From Ophiobolus disseminans (Eukaryota > Ascomycota > Dothideomycetes > Pleosporales > Phaeosphaeriaceae), in contig MU006216.1 in NCBI GenBank assembly GCA_010093685.1, positions 1,625,065 through 1,689,064 of the forward strand: 64,000 nt of DNA. Reading direction: 5' to 3'. Position 1 is the first letter of the stretch. Each line of letters starts with the position of its first letter. Under the pieces are notes generated by a model. It saw only the letters and a list, made by a program, of their open reading frames with translations. It did no database searches and was not told the DNA's origin. Of the stretch, positions 21,739 to 33,570 are shown one piece after another. Made by a program: the position numbers and the translations under genes.

Positions 21739-23187
21739 ACATTACTATACGCATGCAATCGCTGTGAACTACGGTAGTGTGAGCGGCTGTGTCAAGCTGC
21801 CTTGAAGGGGCGCGCGAGTAGCGAAAAAGCTTTTGGGGGGGGTTGTCTAGCCTCAGGGTGCTCAGGGTACATTACTGGAGGTGTTACCTGGCGTTCGCGG
21901 AGCTGGGACTCATATCTGTTCTCCACCCGTAAACACATGCTTAATGAGTGGGACTGCTCGATTATTGTGACATGACATCCCTACGGAGAGATAAGAGACC
22001 GGTATAGCCCGTCAAAATGTTGACGGCGCGTGGAGGAGTGGATGTTCGAAGGAAGAACGCTAGTTAGTAAGCAGCAATGTTGGAACCTGCCCAAGGACCC
22101 GAGCTCCTTTTAACCAGGACCATCAATTCATTTCATCCCATGACTTGAGCCGCAGAGCGCAGAGCGATATGAAAGAGCCTCTTTTGAATGAGCTTTTGAA
22201 GCTGATGGTGCGAGATGGAAAGTTACTCTTCGCGTTACGCTCTGCATCCCCCAACAAATCTCTCTTATCGCACGGCACAGGAAAACAAGCCTGTGTATAT
22301 CGTATTCGCCTCTAGTGTACGTTCACCATCCCACCTCGAACGCCAACGCAATACTCTGTAAGCCCTACTCTCAACACACACAGACAATGCACCTTCATTG
22401 CAAGGCTGGGCTGCATACAAAAATAGCTCTAGGAAGGTCCTCACGTGTCAAGGGAAGCTAACGGCAGCTAGGGCACCATCTCATAGGCTGCTGACTTGCT
22501 TGCTGCTGCGGGACGTATCAGTTCTCTTCTTTGGGAATTAATCAATACATGCACGCAATCTATCGTTGCGGCCACCAAATGCTTGTCTAGACGTAGGCGC
22601 TGGGGCGGCTCACCGGACGACCACCCACCCCGAGAACTCCAAACTGAAGATCGACCGTTGTAGTACCTTAAAACTACCCCACGATTTAAGTGAACCAAAA
22701 TATTGATGTAGGGCTGTTGGTTTATGCAGGGACATAATCATCGCGCAACTCGAGATGAATCTGCAGCGAGATCGTCCATACATGGGGACTGATAAGGGCC
22801 GCGATCTAATTTAACCGGCATTGCATGCAGTACGCCGCCATCCCGAAAAGGTATGCAAGGTACATACAAGAATTGTATACGAGCCTTACCTGCAGTCCAG
22901 CCGCAGAAATCCAAGTATTGAATCTCGTCTGCTGATACGGGGCGCCACAACCATGCCACACAGCGGTTCAAGTTCCATTGCAAGGACGGGCGGGAGACCT
23001 CCACCGTGGAAAGGATCGAGCTGATCGAAAGGGGCTATTGAATTCACCAAGTTCATATATACCCGCTGCGAAGGTAGACAGGCTCATTTCTCCTTATCAT
23101 CGTCAGTGCTCCTCATCCTTGTACATTCGTTCGGAGTATTCTCTTGAGGTGGTTCAAGTTGCATGAACTCAACCTACGACTCCAACC
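21739..23187. other. Intergenic upstream of the WSC/glyoxal oxidase gene
   Basis: About 1.45 kb. TATATA at 23056-23061 lies about 130 bp before the glyoxal oxidase ATG and is a candidate core promoter. No other gene, RNA or repeat is supported. Confidence 0.5.
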
Positions 23188-26100
23188 ATGGAGCGTCTAA
23201 AGTTGAACCGGCAAATTAGCACTCTAGCTCTTTGTTTCTTCTCCCTTGCACATGCAAACGGTGCTATCCTACACCAACGGCAGAATGCAGCGCCACCGAC
23301 AGAACTCCCCGACACGTGGGAATACAAGGGATGCTATACGTAAGTGAACAGGAGCGAGATCCCGTCCATATGCGGTTTACAGCATGCATAGCTTCAATGT
23401 ATACTAAGTTGTACCAGTGACTCGGTAGGCGCACGCACTCTACGCGGCGCAACATTCGGGAGTGCAACTCAAGATGCTGCAACCTGCATTTCCTTTTGTA
23501 CAGTCCGTGGCTATACCGTCGCTGGTACAGAATACGGCAATGAATGTGAGTTTGCCCGTGCATCTTCGACACTCCACGAAGATAGCTTCTAACTATATAC
23601 GCAGGCTTTTGTGGAAATGCCATAAGTACCTCGGGTAATTTGGCCACAGATGGTTGCTCCATGGCTTGCGCTGGCACCCCTACGGAAGCCTGCGGCGGGC
23701 CAAATCGGCTGTCAATTTACCAGCGTTCAACTTCAACTAGTGGGGGTAACACCCTAGACATTGTTGGACAAACAGGTAACTGGACTAGTCTGGGTTGTTA
23801 CTCAGATGCCGGTGGCGCTCGCGCTCTTTCGAACGGAGTTGCTCCCCTCGGTGGTGCTCAAAACAATAGCGCAGAAAGCTGTATTGCGGCATGCGAAGTC
23901 TCAAAGTACAAGTATTCTGGTACTGAGTATGGCCAGGAGTGTTTTGTAAGATGTCTACCTGCACTTTCAAGATAAAGCTAACATGTCATCTCTTAGTGCG
24001 GCAACACCCTAGATAATGATCACACTTTACAAGATGAAGGCTGCGATATGGCGTGCGCTGGAAAGCAAACTCAGTTCTGTGGAGGAGCGAACCGCATCAA
24101 TATTTATGGAGTGAATATCACGCGCACGATAACATCCTCTTCGTCGTCCTCGATTGTGTTGTCCAGCACCATAGCCTCATCGATAATCCCATCATCCACA
24201 CCCGCTTCACCAACTCCAGCCCCTACAACAAGGTCATCAGCCGATGTGCAAGTTGCAACGGCCTCCTCCGCGCTGACATCCTCCACAACCGCATCCTCTG
24301 CTTTGGAGTCATCCGCCGTCTCCAGTTCCATACTGCCAAGCAGCTCGGCAACTCCAAAACTGGGCTGGCAACTCGAAGGCTGCTACGTGGATGGCGCCGG
24401 AGGTAGGACTCTACAGGCTGGCGGGGCGGTTCAGGGTGGGATGACAAATGCGAAATGTCAGGCCGCATGTCGTCTTGCGGGCTACGTACTTGCAGGAACT
24501 GGTAAGTGGTACATGAACACATCGCATACGAGAAATACACTGACCCCTGAGTAGAATACAGCGGCGAGTGCTACTGCGACTCTAGGTTGAGGGCTAATGG
24601 TGGTCCCGCACCTGATGGGGATGCCGGCTGCAACATGGCATGCAGTGGCAACGCAACCGAAATGTGTGGTGGCCCTAACCGACTCACTCTCTGGAAGTTT
24701 TATACTGGAAATGAACCGACCGGATCAGTCAGCGCCACACTGGCATCAAGTAGCGTTGTACCAGTAGCTACTGGTCTTCCAACAGGCTTCACATACAAGG
24801 GCTGTTATGTTGATGGCCCGGGCTTCCGTATCATGAACTACCAGCAACCCGACAATCAGGCCATGACGATTGCGTCTTGCGCAAAGATATGTGTGGATGC
24901 AGGCTACTCTATTGCGGCCATGGAGGTAAGTGTTTTCCATGTACAAGCCTGAAGATGTAAACTGACTTTTCAAAGTACTCATACCAATGTTTCTGTGATA
25001 ACGTCGTCCGCATGGGTGGCAAGCTTGCAACTTCAGAATCTGAATGCAGCACTACGTGTGCTGGTAACCCAGACCAAATATGCGGCGGCCCCGCCAGAAT
25101 GAGCATATGGTCGAGTCAGACAACATTGAAAATCATCGAGGTCCCGAAGCCGGTGCAGAACTTCACAGATTGGAAGTACCAAGGATGCATTACTGACGGA
25201 GGTGAAGGCGCCAAGGTGTTCCCCTGGAAGCTGTCCAATGCGACCGGCAACTCGCCCGAGTGGTGTCTCAACCGATGCAAGGAGTATGGATATATGGCGG
25301 CAGGCTTGGAGTACGGCGAGGAATGCTATTGCGGAGATGTAGAGGGTATCGAGAAGCAGAATGCCCAAACCGTCACCGAGACCGAATGCAACACTCCCTG
25401 CCCAGGCAACCCGGAAGCTATCTGCGGCCAAGGAAACCGACTCACCTGGTACAAGTGGACAGGGACACCAATCTACGTTTGGCAATATCCCAAGGGTATA
25501 GCTGCTGGGCGCTACGAGTTCCTCGTTGGCGGTCCCATCATTCCCCTGATTGCCCAACCTGGTGTTAACGGCAAAATTACTCTTCTTGAGAAGCATGGGA
25601 CTGGCGCTCCAAACACCACTGGCGCGTATGAGCTGGATCCCTCGATCGGCGGAGATATCTTCCATGCGTTCCGCGAGTTGACGGGCATCAAGACTGACAT
25701 CTTTTGCGCCGCTGGTCTCACCATGCCCGATCGCGCAGGTCGTCAGATCAACATTGGCGGATGGTCACTCGACTCTACCTTTGGTGTACGTATATACTGG
25801 CCTGATGGCTCTCCAGGCGTCAACGGAACGAACCAGTGGCAAGAGGACATGAATGTGGTGAAGTTGCAACAAGGGCGCTGGTATCCGACCGGTTTGATCA
25901 TGGCGAATGGCTCTATCCTTGTGGTAGGAGGTCAAGATGGGTCGAACGGTAAGCCAGTGCCAAATATGGAGATTCTTCCAAAGGTTGGACCGGTCTATGA
26001 GGCACAGTACTTGCGCGACACCGACCCTTTCAATCTTTACCCGTACCTGGTGGTGATGCCTTCTGGTGGTATTTTCATTCAGTATTACAATGAGGCTCGC

Positions 26101-27154
26101 ATTTTGAACGAAGTCAGCTTGGATACAGTCAAGATCTTACCGAATGCTCCGGGCTCAGTCAATGGTATGTACATCTACAAGGCGTGAAAGTAGGACAGGT
26201 TCTAACCTTACTCTAGACCCTACCGGAGGACGAACATACCCACTCGAAGGCACACAAGTCCTGCTCCCCCAATACTACCCCTACACTGCACCTCTCGAAG
26301 TCCTCATCTGCGGCGGAGCAGCCAGAGCGCCCCGCTGGGGTCTTGACAACTGCGTCTCCATCGAGCCCGACGCAGCAAACGCACAATGGACCATCGAGCG
26401 CATGCCCTCTCGACGCGTTATATCGTGCATGGCCACCCTACCCGACGGTACATTCCTCATCCTCAACGGCGCCGAAACAGGCGAAGCAGGCTTCGGCCTC
26501 GCCAAAAGCCCCAACCTCAACGCCGTCCTCTACGACTCACGCAAGCCCAAACACCAGCGCATGAGCATCATGGCCAACACCACAATCGCGCGCATGTACC
26601 ACTCCGAAGCCGTGGTCATGGACGACGGCCGCGTACTCGTCTCGGGCTCTGATCCGCAAGACGCAGAATTCCCCCAGGAATACCGCTACGAAGTCTTTCT
26701 CCCGCCCTACCTGCTATCCGGCGCACCCAAGCCGGCTTTCACCATTGCGCAGAAAGATTGGGTCTGGGAGGCTGATTACGCATTCACTTTGACGGCTACC
26801 TCAGGCGGCGCTATCAAGGTCTCGCTCCTGGGTTCGGAATCAAGCACGCATGGCAGCTCGATGGGTGCGCGAATCTTGTTCCCGCAAGTTTCGTGTGCTG
26901 GCACAGCTTGTACTGTCAAGGCGCCTAAGGGACCGTACGTCGCGCCCGTCGGATGGTACCGCATGTTCGTCATGGACGGCGCGGGCAACCCGTCGCAAGC
27001 TGCTTGGGTGCGCATTGGTGGCGATCCAGGCAGCTTGGGCAATTGGCCGAATGCTCCTGCTTTTGAGCCGTTGCCGGGTATGGGGCCTGTTGGTGGTGCG
27101 AGTGCGCGACTGGCGCTGTCGAATGCGACGGTGGCGAGTAATTTCACTGCGTAG
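23188..27154 (+). CDS. Secreted glyoxal oxidase with five N-terminal WSC domains
   Basis: Seven exons (23188..23339, 23418..23545, 23605..23945, 23997..24501, 24555..24925, 24976..26164, 26217..27154) give 1207 residues. A signal peptide (about 1-25) precedes five WSC modules starting near residues 46, 152, 330, 454 and 565. Each opens with G-C-Y/I and carries E-C-[YF]-C plus a C-G-G/G-Q end. A Ser/Thr-rich spacer (about 250-325) separates modules 2 and 3. The catalytic half matches the copper-radical glyoxal oxidase family: Cys743 (F-C-A-A-G), Tyr802 (R-W-Y-P), Tyr1023-His1024 (M-Y-H-S) and His1107 (T-H-G-S). The DUF1929 domain follows. It should oxidise small aldehydes to acids, making H2O2 outside the cell, with WSC modules anchoring it to glycan. 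A pectinesterase lies just downstream on the same strand. Confidence 0.93.
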
Positions 27155-27781
27155 AATGTTTTGTAGTTGCATAGTTTCTTTGTGTTGATTGTGTAGAGAC
27201 TTGATAATGTGGACTAGGTGAGATTTGTGGTTTGGAGAAATGGAGTGTAGATACCTAGGTACTGAGAATGCAAGAGTAGTGAAAAAATTCTTTCGACTCC
27301 ATAAGATGTGTTGTACAAAAAGTACGCATTCATGTTACTGCCCTCATTGATCATCACAAATTTTGGAAAATTTCGCCGAATTGAGCAACAACACGGATTT
27401 TGCTACCATAGTTGGGGGTTTACTACAAGATAACAACTGGGAAACGTTTAAACAAATCTTCTTATGCATGAAAGTTTCCTTGATCGTTCACATGTCTCCA
27501 GGGTTCATCGACGTTGCCCCAGATTTGGGGAGATCCGGGGTAACACGTGGTTGGCGGAATTAGTCTTGCCACGAATCACGGCGCACTTTCCACATGATAA
27601 AATTACGCTTCCCCGCGTATTCGAGATGCAGTGACATTGGCTTCATGATGGCTTGAACACAGGACGGGATGTACGGAAGAATTGCAAACAGCCGGCGCGG
27701 CTCGTAGCCTGGTTGTCGGGTTCATAAAGAGCTGGGAAGGTGCGAAATGGTAGATTGATAGTCGCAGTTGGAAAGCACATC
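27155..27781. other. Intergenic, glyoxal oxidase to pectinesterase
   Basis: About 630 bp holding the 3' flank of the oxidase gene and the pectinesterase promoter. No gene seen. Confidence 0.5.
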
Positions 27782-28795
27782 ATGAGGTCTCAAATTGTTC
27801 ACGCATTTGCAATCGCGCTGACCATTTGGTCAGTCGCTGCCGACAACGGCAAGTATACTCGGGCGTCACCATCCAGAGGCTCCATCGTGGTCGATGCTTC
27901 GGGACAACACCAAGGATCCTACAAGACCGTCAGCGCGGGCATCACTGCCCTGCGCAACACAACTTCCGCTCAAACCATCTTCATCCTCCCAGGCACTTAT
28001 ACAGAGCAAGTCTACGTGCCCCCCCTCGGCGGTCCCCTCACAGTCCAAGGCTATACCTCCGACGCCCGCTCATACAAAGATAACACTGTAACCATCACCT
28101 ACAACCTCTCCCGCAAAACACCCGGTCTAGCAAACAACGATGCCACAGCCACCGTCCGCCTCTGGACCCCGAATGTGAAATTCTACAACCTAAACATCTA
28201 CAACACCTTCGGCCAAGCCGCCACCTCAGGCCAAGCGCTCGCCCTCAGCGCGCAAAAGACTAATCAGGGCTTCTACGGGTGCAAGTTTACTGGCTACCAA
28301 GATACCATCTACGCCAACGAAGGCCGCCAGATCTACGCAAAGTCGTATATCAACGGCGCCGTAGACTTCATCTTCGGTCTGCGCGCCATCGCGTGGTTCG
28401 AAGACGTGGATATCGAATCCATCGGCCCCGGCTACATCACCGCCAACGGCCGCGAAGCCCAGAACAACACGAGCATCTACGTCATCAACCAGTCCAAGGT
28501 CTTCGGCTCCAGCCCCAATTCAACAGTGCTGGGACGCCCGTGGCGCACGTTTAGTAGAGTGGTCTTCCAGAAGAGTTACTTGGGAGACGTGGTGAAGCCG
28601 GAGGGGTGGGCAAGGTGGGACGCGGTGCAGAGTGTGGAGAATGTTGTGTATCAGGAGTATAAGAACTTTGGGCCGGGGGCTGGGCTTGTTGCAAGAGCGA
28701 ATTTTTCGACGCAGATTGAGAGGGCGTATAGGCCTGTGGATTTGTTTGGGAAGAGGTTTGAGAGTGAGGGGTGGGTTGATGGGGATTATTTGTAG
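27782..28795 (+). CDS. Secreted pectin methylesterase (CE8)
   Basis: Single exon, 337 residues, starting at the first in-frame ATG. The signal peptide spans about residues 1-20. The CE8 active site is complete: Gln151 (T-S-G-Q-A-L), G-Y-Q-D-T with Asp174 as acid/base, V-D-F-I-F-G with Asp195 as nucleophile, and G-R-P-W-R with Arg252. The enzyme removes methyl esters from homogalacturonan, releasing methanol and opening pectin to lyases and polygalacturonases. Length is normal for fungal pectinesterases. Its position 627 bp downstream of a glyoxal oxidase, same strand, suggests a plant-wall context, though co-regulation cannot be judged. Confidence 0.94.
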   Translation: MRSQIVHAFAIALTIWSVAADNGKYTRASPSRGSIVVDASGQHQGSYKTVSAGITALRNTTSAQTIFILPGTYTEQVYVPPLGGPLTVQGYTSDARSYKDNTVTITYNLSRKTPGLANNDATATVRLWTPNVKFYNLNIYNTFGQAATSGQALALSAQKTNQGFYGCKFTGYQDTIYANEGRQIYAKSYINGAVDFIFGLRAIAWFEDVDIESIGPGYITANGREAQNNTSIYVINQSKVFGSSPNSTVLGRPWRTFSRVVFQKSYLGDVVKPEGWARWDAVQSVENVVYQEYKNFGPGAGLVARANFSTQIERAYRPVDLFGKRFESEGWVDGDYL

Positions 28796-28914
28796 TTACA
28801 TGGGAGGGACGCTGGTGTTGTGAGTGTAATATATTAGAGATAGAAGATGTAAAGTAGACATTAATTCGATCTTCAGAATAAACTCTATATTGAGGCAATC
28901 AATCCGCACATTGC

Positions 28915-29852
28915 TTATGGAAGCTGGTATGTCGGCCTCCCTTCGCTTAATTCATGTCGCTGGGATACAGGCTGAGGATGAGGCATCTCATGCATGGAAG
29001 ATTTCGCTGTGCCCTGATATTGAAATGCAGCTCCACTGTCGTGTGGTCCGACTTGAGTTCGTGCAGCCTTCTGTTTCTTACGTCGTGTTGTGCAGAACCA
29101 TACCAGCAAGGCAAATACACCCAGCAAAGCGGCGGCTCCGACGCCGATTCCTGCGCCTGCCCTAGCTGAAAGCTTGGAAGAGGGATTGGAGATCGGCGCC
29201 GTGGTATTCGTAGAAGCTGGCGTTGTTGAAGAGACTACGGTCGTGCTAACGGGTGATGTTGTGCTTGACGAAATGACCGTGGAGCTTGTAACTTCCCAGT
29301 AGGTCGGCGACACCGTAGCCGTCGAATCTCTAAGTGAAGCATTTTTAACTTCGCCAGTCAGAGGATTAACATAGTACAAAGGTCCAAATGCGCAACAATC
29401 CGCCGGTAGCCCAAAGTAGCACACGATGTTTCCTCCACAGTCACGGACCGCCAGACCATGATCTGTAGTCTCTAGATAAAAACACCCATTAAACCACTTT
29501 ACACCAACTCTCGAATCGGCCTCGACTCACCAGGAGATAGTTCCGAACATCCTTCCCACTCCTTATTTGCACAGTACTGACGGCTCAAATCTCCCCCACG
29601 TGTTGCACACAGCAGATTGGTGCCGCATTTCTCATCTGGGAGGCAGCAGGTGTTACTTCCTCTGCCGCACGGTGTTAGAGGATCGCCCTTGTAGACTTTC
29701 GAGTCTTTTGCGAGGATTCCTAGGAGATCAATCAGAAAAGGAGATGGTGAGTGACAAGGCTGAAACTCACCGTCGCGCGAGTAGCAATCAGCTCGAACAC
29801 CAACACTCGCGATTGCGACGGTGATTAAAACAGTCGGGACATGTAATAACAT
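28915..29852 (-). CDS. Cys-rich single-pass cell-surface protein, unknown function
   Basis: Three exons, 29771..29852, 29531..29719 and 28915..29471, give 275 residues. Splicing gives A-D-C-Y-S-R-D-G-I-L-A-K-D and C-S-E-L-S-P-E-T-T-D-H-G-L-A. Unspliced reading adds a doubtful segment, so I prefer the introns (GTGAGT..CTAG and GTGAGT..CTAG). Features are a signal peptide (1 to about 22), a Cys-rich ectodomain with paired Cys (T-C-C-L-P, D-C-C-A-F), a Ser/Thr-rich stalk, one transmembrane helix and a basic anchor (T-R-R-K-K-Q-K), then a 60-residue cytoplasmic tail. The layout is like fungal wall sensors or adhesins, but no family is recognised. It converges on the pectinesterase gene with about 120 bp between stops. 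Confidence 0.78.
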
Positions 29853-30791
29853 GACTATCAGCGAAAAGATCTGTGGACACAAGGGTGTTGAGCAAAGTGG
29901 GAATGTGTGAATGTGTCGTGAGCCCGACGAGGAAAGACATGCACCATATAACCGCCGAAGGACGCGTTAGGTGCAAAAGAGTGGCATCCACACCCGGCCC
30001 GAAAAATTGATGGTGGCGGGCCACGACTGTCGAAAATTAGCCTCAGAAGCATCTGGGGCTGAAGACAGAGGATATCATTGGACCCGGGAAGCGAAGCTGC
30101 ATGATGAAAGTTCTCAGCCTGGTCGATAAGGAGCCCCATCAAGCTTTCAGTGAAGTGGGAAGAGCCTGTTCTGTATCTCTGCTTGCCGTTTTGACTTGAT
30201 CAGTGCTCGATGTAGATAAGCATTTGAAGCACGAGGCCTTTCCCCCGCTAAGTGATGCAGTCGATGCGAAAGAAGAGAGCAGTGAGAAATTGGTGACGAG
30301 GCTGAAGTACGCGGCTCGAGGCGTGGCGTCCATAAATAGTAGAACAAGCTTGTGCAGGAGACTTGTAGCTGTAACTTCTACTAATGAAGTAGATGAGCTA
30401 GAGAGGAATTGGATATCTTGGTCTGTTGTTCTCTCTGCAAGGCCAACGTAGAGAAGCGTGTGGGCACTTAAACGAACCAAACAAGCTTGTTTTGGTGAGT
30501 CATACTGAACAAAGTCGAGAAGAGGGTTTGAGGAGAGCACGAAGACATCTCACCGACGATGAAGCTGAAAAGTACCTTGACGATAACCAGAGAGTGCGCA
30601 TCATGATCGCTTAGCAGCTACTTAGTCACTCAGCAGATGAGCGCCCACTCGAAATGAGTGATTTCAAGTCACTTGACGTGAAACTGAAACATCTCCCAGA
30701 GCTTATCAAAGATGTCGCTGCTCTTGACGCAAACACACATGTGCCCAAAGTTGACGTGCCCGCTTCCACAGCGACCTTCTCGTGCCCTTGC
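29853..30791. other. Intergenic with a possible coding remnant
   Basis: About 940 bp. On the plus strand, 30426-30780, one frame interrupted by a single TAG (30612-30614) reads like hydrophilic protein (H-L-T-D-D-E-A-E-K-Y-L-D-D then D-F-K-S-L-D-V-K-L-K-H-L). No family or start is recognised. Minus-strand open frames here are not convincing. Confidence 0.35.
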
Positions 30792-32850
30792 TCATTCCTC
30801 TTCCCTACGATGAGAAAGGAACGCAACCGGAGCCTGTCGTGCAGGAAAAGTCGCTTCAAACGCACCCATGGACGTGACCAAAGTACTTTCACTTCTAGCC
30901 ATTGCCGTCAATCCGATCGGTCGGCCATTGTAGGCGATGTATCCTAGTGGCAAAGTACACAAAGGGAAACCTAAGCAAATTAGAACGAAGCTTGAAGTGT
31001 ATTTATGGAGCTTGAAACTTACCCGTTGTTGCTGAGTACTTGGTGAACCCGCTGTCGGAAGGACCGATAACCACATCGATGTTGTACTTCTCCAGCGTAT
31101 CTGGTAGACTCTTTCCAACTTTCAGGATGTGTTGCATGAGCTTCTCGCGTCTGTTGGAGGACCTTTCGGATGCGATCGAACGTGTGATGAAGTCTTAGTT
31201 TGGATACTCTGCGATTCGGTCAGAAAGTATATTAATCGAGTCTATCAAGGATCTTACCCGGGGTAAGAGCGACGTCAGAATGAGCCTCGTCCCATGCTGC
31301 GAGTTTCTTTGTGGAAGTGATGGACGAGCCTTGGGTGTTCGCCAGATACTCGTCGAGGTCGGGCTCGAGATCAGCCTCTGTGAAGATGTTAGACCAACAT
31401 CCAAGCAGGAGTGTGGCGCATACCCATGACTTCCAAGAACGGATTCGACCCTTCAAAGTCAAAATCCATGTCGAGCCTTAGGCTGACATCGTAGTGATAG
31501 CCATTTGCAACCTGCTGGATACGGTCGTACCCTTTCAAGTTAGCCACCCGCTGTGACATCAGAGGTTAGATGACCATACTGCTCTAAGTATAACGGAGCA
31601 CTAACAATCTGCTCAATAGCCTCAAGGTTTGGAGTTTGAAAAGATAAGTTGTGTCGGAATTTCTCCGGGGCCAGAGCGCCAATGCGTAGTTCCTTACAAC
31701 CATCTGCTCCCTTCGTGGCCATAACATAGCCACCTTCAGGACCGTCATGCTTGTCATTGCCCATGAGGGCCGTCAGCAAGTCAGCGGTATATTGGACACA
31801 ACTGCACATTGGCCCTGCTACGTCAAGATAATAGCTGACGGGTAGGATGCCGGCATTGGGAACTGTGCCCAGGGTTGGTTTGATCGTGTACAAAGACTGC
31901 CGAGCGGAGGGAGAATTGAGTGATCCTTCTGTTTCAGTTCCGATAGCCATGGGGGCCCAGCCGGCTGCGACTGCAATGCCGGATCCAGACGAGAAGCCTC
32001 CCGGGCTCTAACGACGTCGTTAGCGCAGAAACCTTGAACTATTCTGATCACCTACGCTATGCCCTCCCGGTCCGTCTTTCATGTCTATTCCTCCCTTGAA
32101 GTAGGGGTTCAGAGACTGTCCATGAAGTGCGGACCATCCGCACCAGATACCAGGGCCTCTGTGGCCACAAAGTCAACATTGACACGGATATGATGCAGCA
32201 AAACTCACTTGAAGTACATCATCTCCTGTGAAAGGTTGGTTGATGAAAAATTACCGCACGGTTGTACTTACGGAAAGCGTCGTCTTCCCTAGGATAATGG
32301 CACCGGCGTCGAGAAGCTAGAAGCAGTCAGTTGAGAGCTATGGCCATCAGAGACTGGTGAACATACTCTATCCACAATTGGAGCATTCTCAATAGCAGTC
32401 GAGGTTGAGAGCGCGAGATTCCCGCCCGTGTTCTCCATCCTCATGCTTGGCTCGGTGCCCACGTTGTCCTACTTCAGTCAGCGCCTGATGCCCATCTTCA
32501 ACCGTAATGCAGCAAGTACCTTCAGCAAGACTGGTACTCCATGTAGAGGCCCGATAAATTTTACCACTCGACCGTATCGCATCGAGTTCCTTGGTCCGAT
32601 CGAGCGATCCAGGTGCAAGTTGGTAAACGGCTTTTAACTAGCCATTGTAATCGAGAATCTGGCGGTAATACTCATTCAATATCTGGACACTAGTGATAGA
32701 ACCGGCTGTGGGCATGTCTTGAAGTGCCGCGGCCGACGTAGTGTTAGGCTCGAAGAGACATGGATCATCTGGGATAGCGGTGGGTATCCAGCCGGCAAGA
32801 TGCGCCGTGCCAAACTTACCGGCGCCGATGTCAAACTTGGAATCGCGCAT
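30792..32850 (-). pseudogene. Amidase-signature family gene, disabled
   Basis: A multi-exon amidase can be followed along the minus strand from the ATG at 32850 to the stop at 30792. Most introns and conserved blocks survive: G-P-L-H-G-V-P-V-L-L-K-D-N (catalytic Lys), L-L-D-A-G-A-I-I-L-G-K-T-T-L-S, the signature G-G-F-S-S-G-S-G with T-E-T-E-G-S (Ser pair), and a normal C-terminus (M-G-A-F-E-A-T-F-P-A-R-Q). Three defects break it: a TAG at 32638-32640 right after Y-N-G, a one-base shift near 32551-32556 after G-K-I-Y, and a TAA at 31195-31197 (Y-P-N-stop-D-F-I-T-R). No plausible intron removes all three. The family hydrolyses amides; the original substrate is unknown. Good preservation suggests recent loss. 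Confidence 0.86.
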
Positions 32851-33570
32851 TCTCTCGTTTTACATGTGAGAGTGTTTCGATGTTAATCGCAGTCGACGGA
32901 ATGAGGAATGGTCTGGGAAGGTGCACAATTTTATACTGCGAAGCATGACCTAACTGTCTGGGCAGTACTCGACGGGCGTGGACCAAGCTGCGGACCGAAT
33001 TGCCACCCGGCAGATTCAGCGTTTGGTATTACAAACGTGGGACACAAGTGAAGGCCCGTGTCCAAGTGAAACAGGCACATTTCCATGATTGGCATCAACG
33101 CTGCCAAATGATGGTTTGTCCGTTATGATGCTGTGACATCGGTGCACGTGTTTGTCGGACATGGGCCTCTTGCGAACTCGGTGAGTGTATTTTGAGACTG
33201 AAATGGAATAGAGACGTTTACGGAAACCAGCCAAAGCCGTTAGCCTTCGCCTTTTTCGTCGATGTCGTCTCGTCAAAGTATGATGGTGTCTTGGCATGGA
33301 TGAGGCTCACCATGTTGCCGAGCCAACCATTGTTTGCGCTAGCTGATTCCGAATGGCGCGAATCCCTGCACGCAACTCGAAGCTTTGAGAATTGAAGACT
33401 GGAGCACATTCAACGCTGCCATTGCACTACACCAACACACAAAAGCCTTTCCGAGTAGTGAGAGTACCTAAACCCGACGTCATCATCCCGCATTCCTCGC
33501 AACCTTCGCTACGCCCTCTCCCCACCACCAACGCATGCCATAGCGCACGTTCCACAAGCATATCGTGGAA
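32851..33570. other. Divergent intergenic, amidase relic / DUF3405 gene
   Basis: About 720 bp between the 5' ends of the amidase relic and the DUF3405 gene. No further gene or repeat recognised. Confidence 0.5.

Noticed and set aside
29499..29882. Unspliced 127-codon reading of the surface-protein gene
   Set aside because: Reading through the first intron inserts a segment with no Cys pattern, and good GTGAGT..CTAG signals are present; splicing gives a coherent protein.
31540..31950. 136-codon minus-strand frame as a separate amidase-like gene
   Set aside because: It is one exon of the amidase relic and holds the signature motif only as part of the larger broken gene.
32428..32637. Plus-strand 69-codon frame inside the amidase locus
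   Set aside because: It is antisense to amidase exons that carry clear family motifs on the minus strand.
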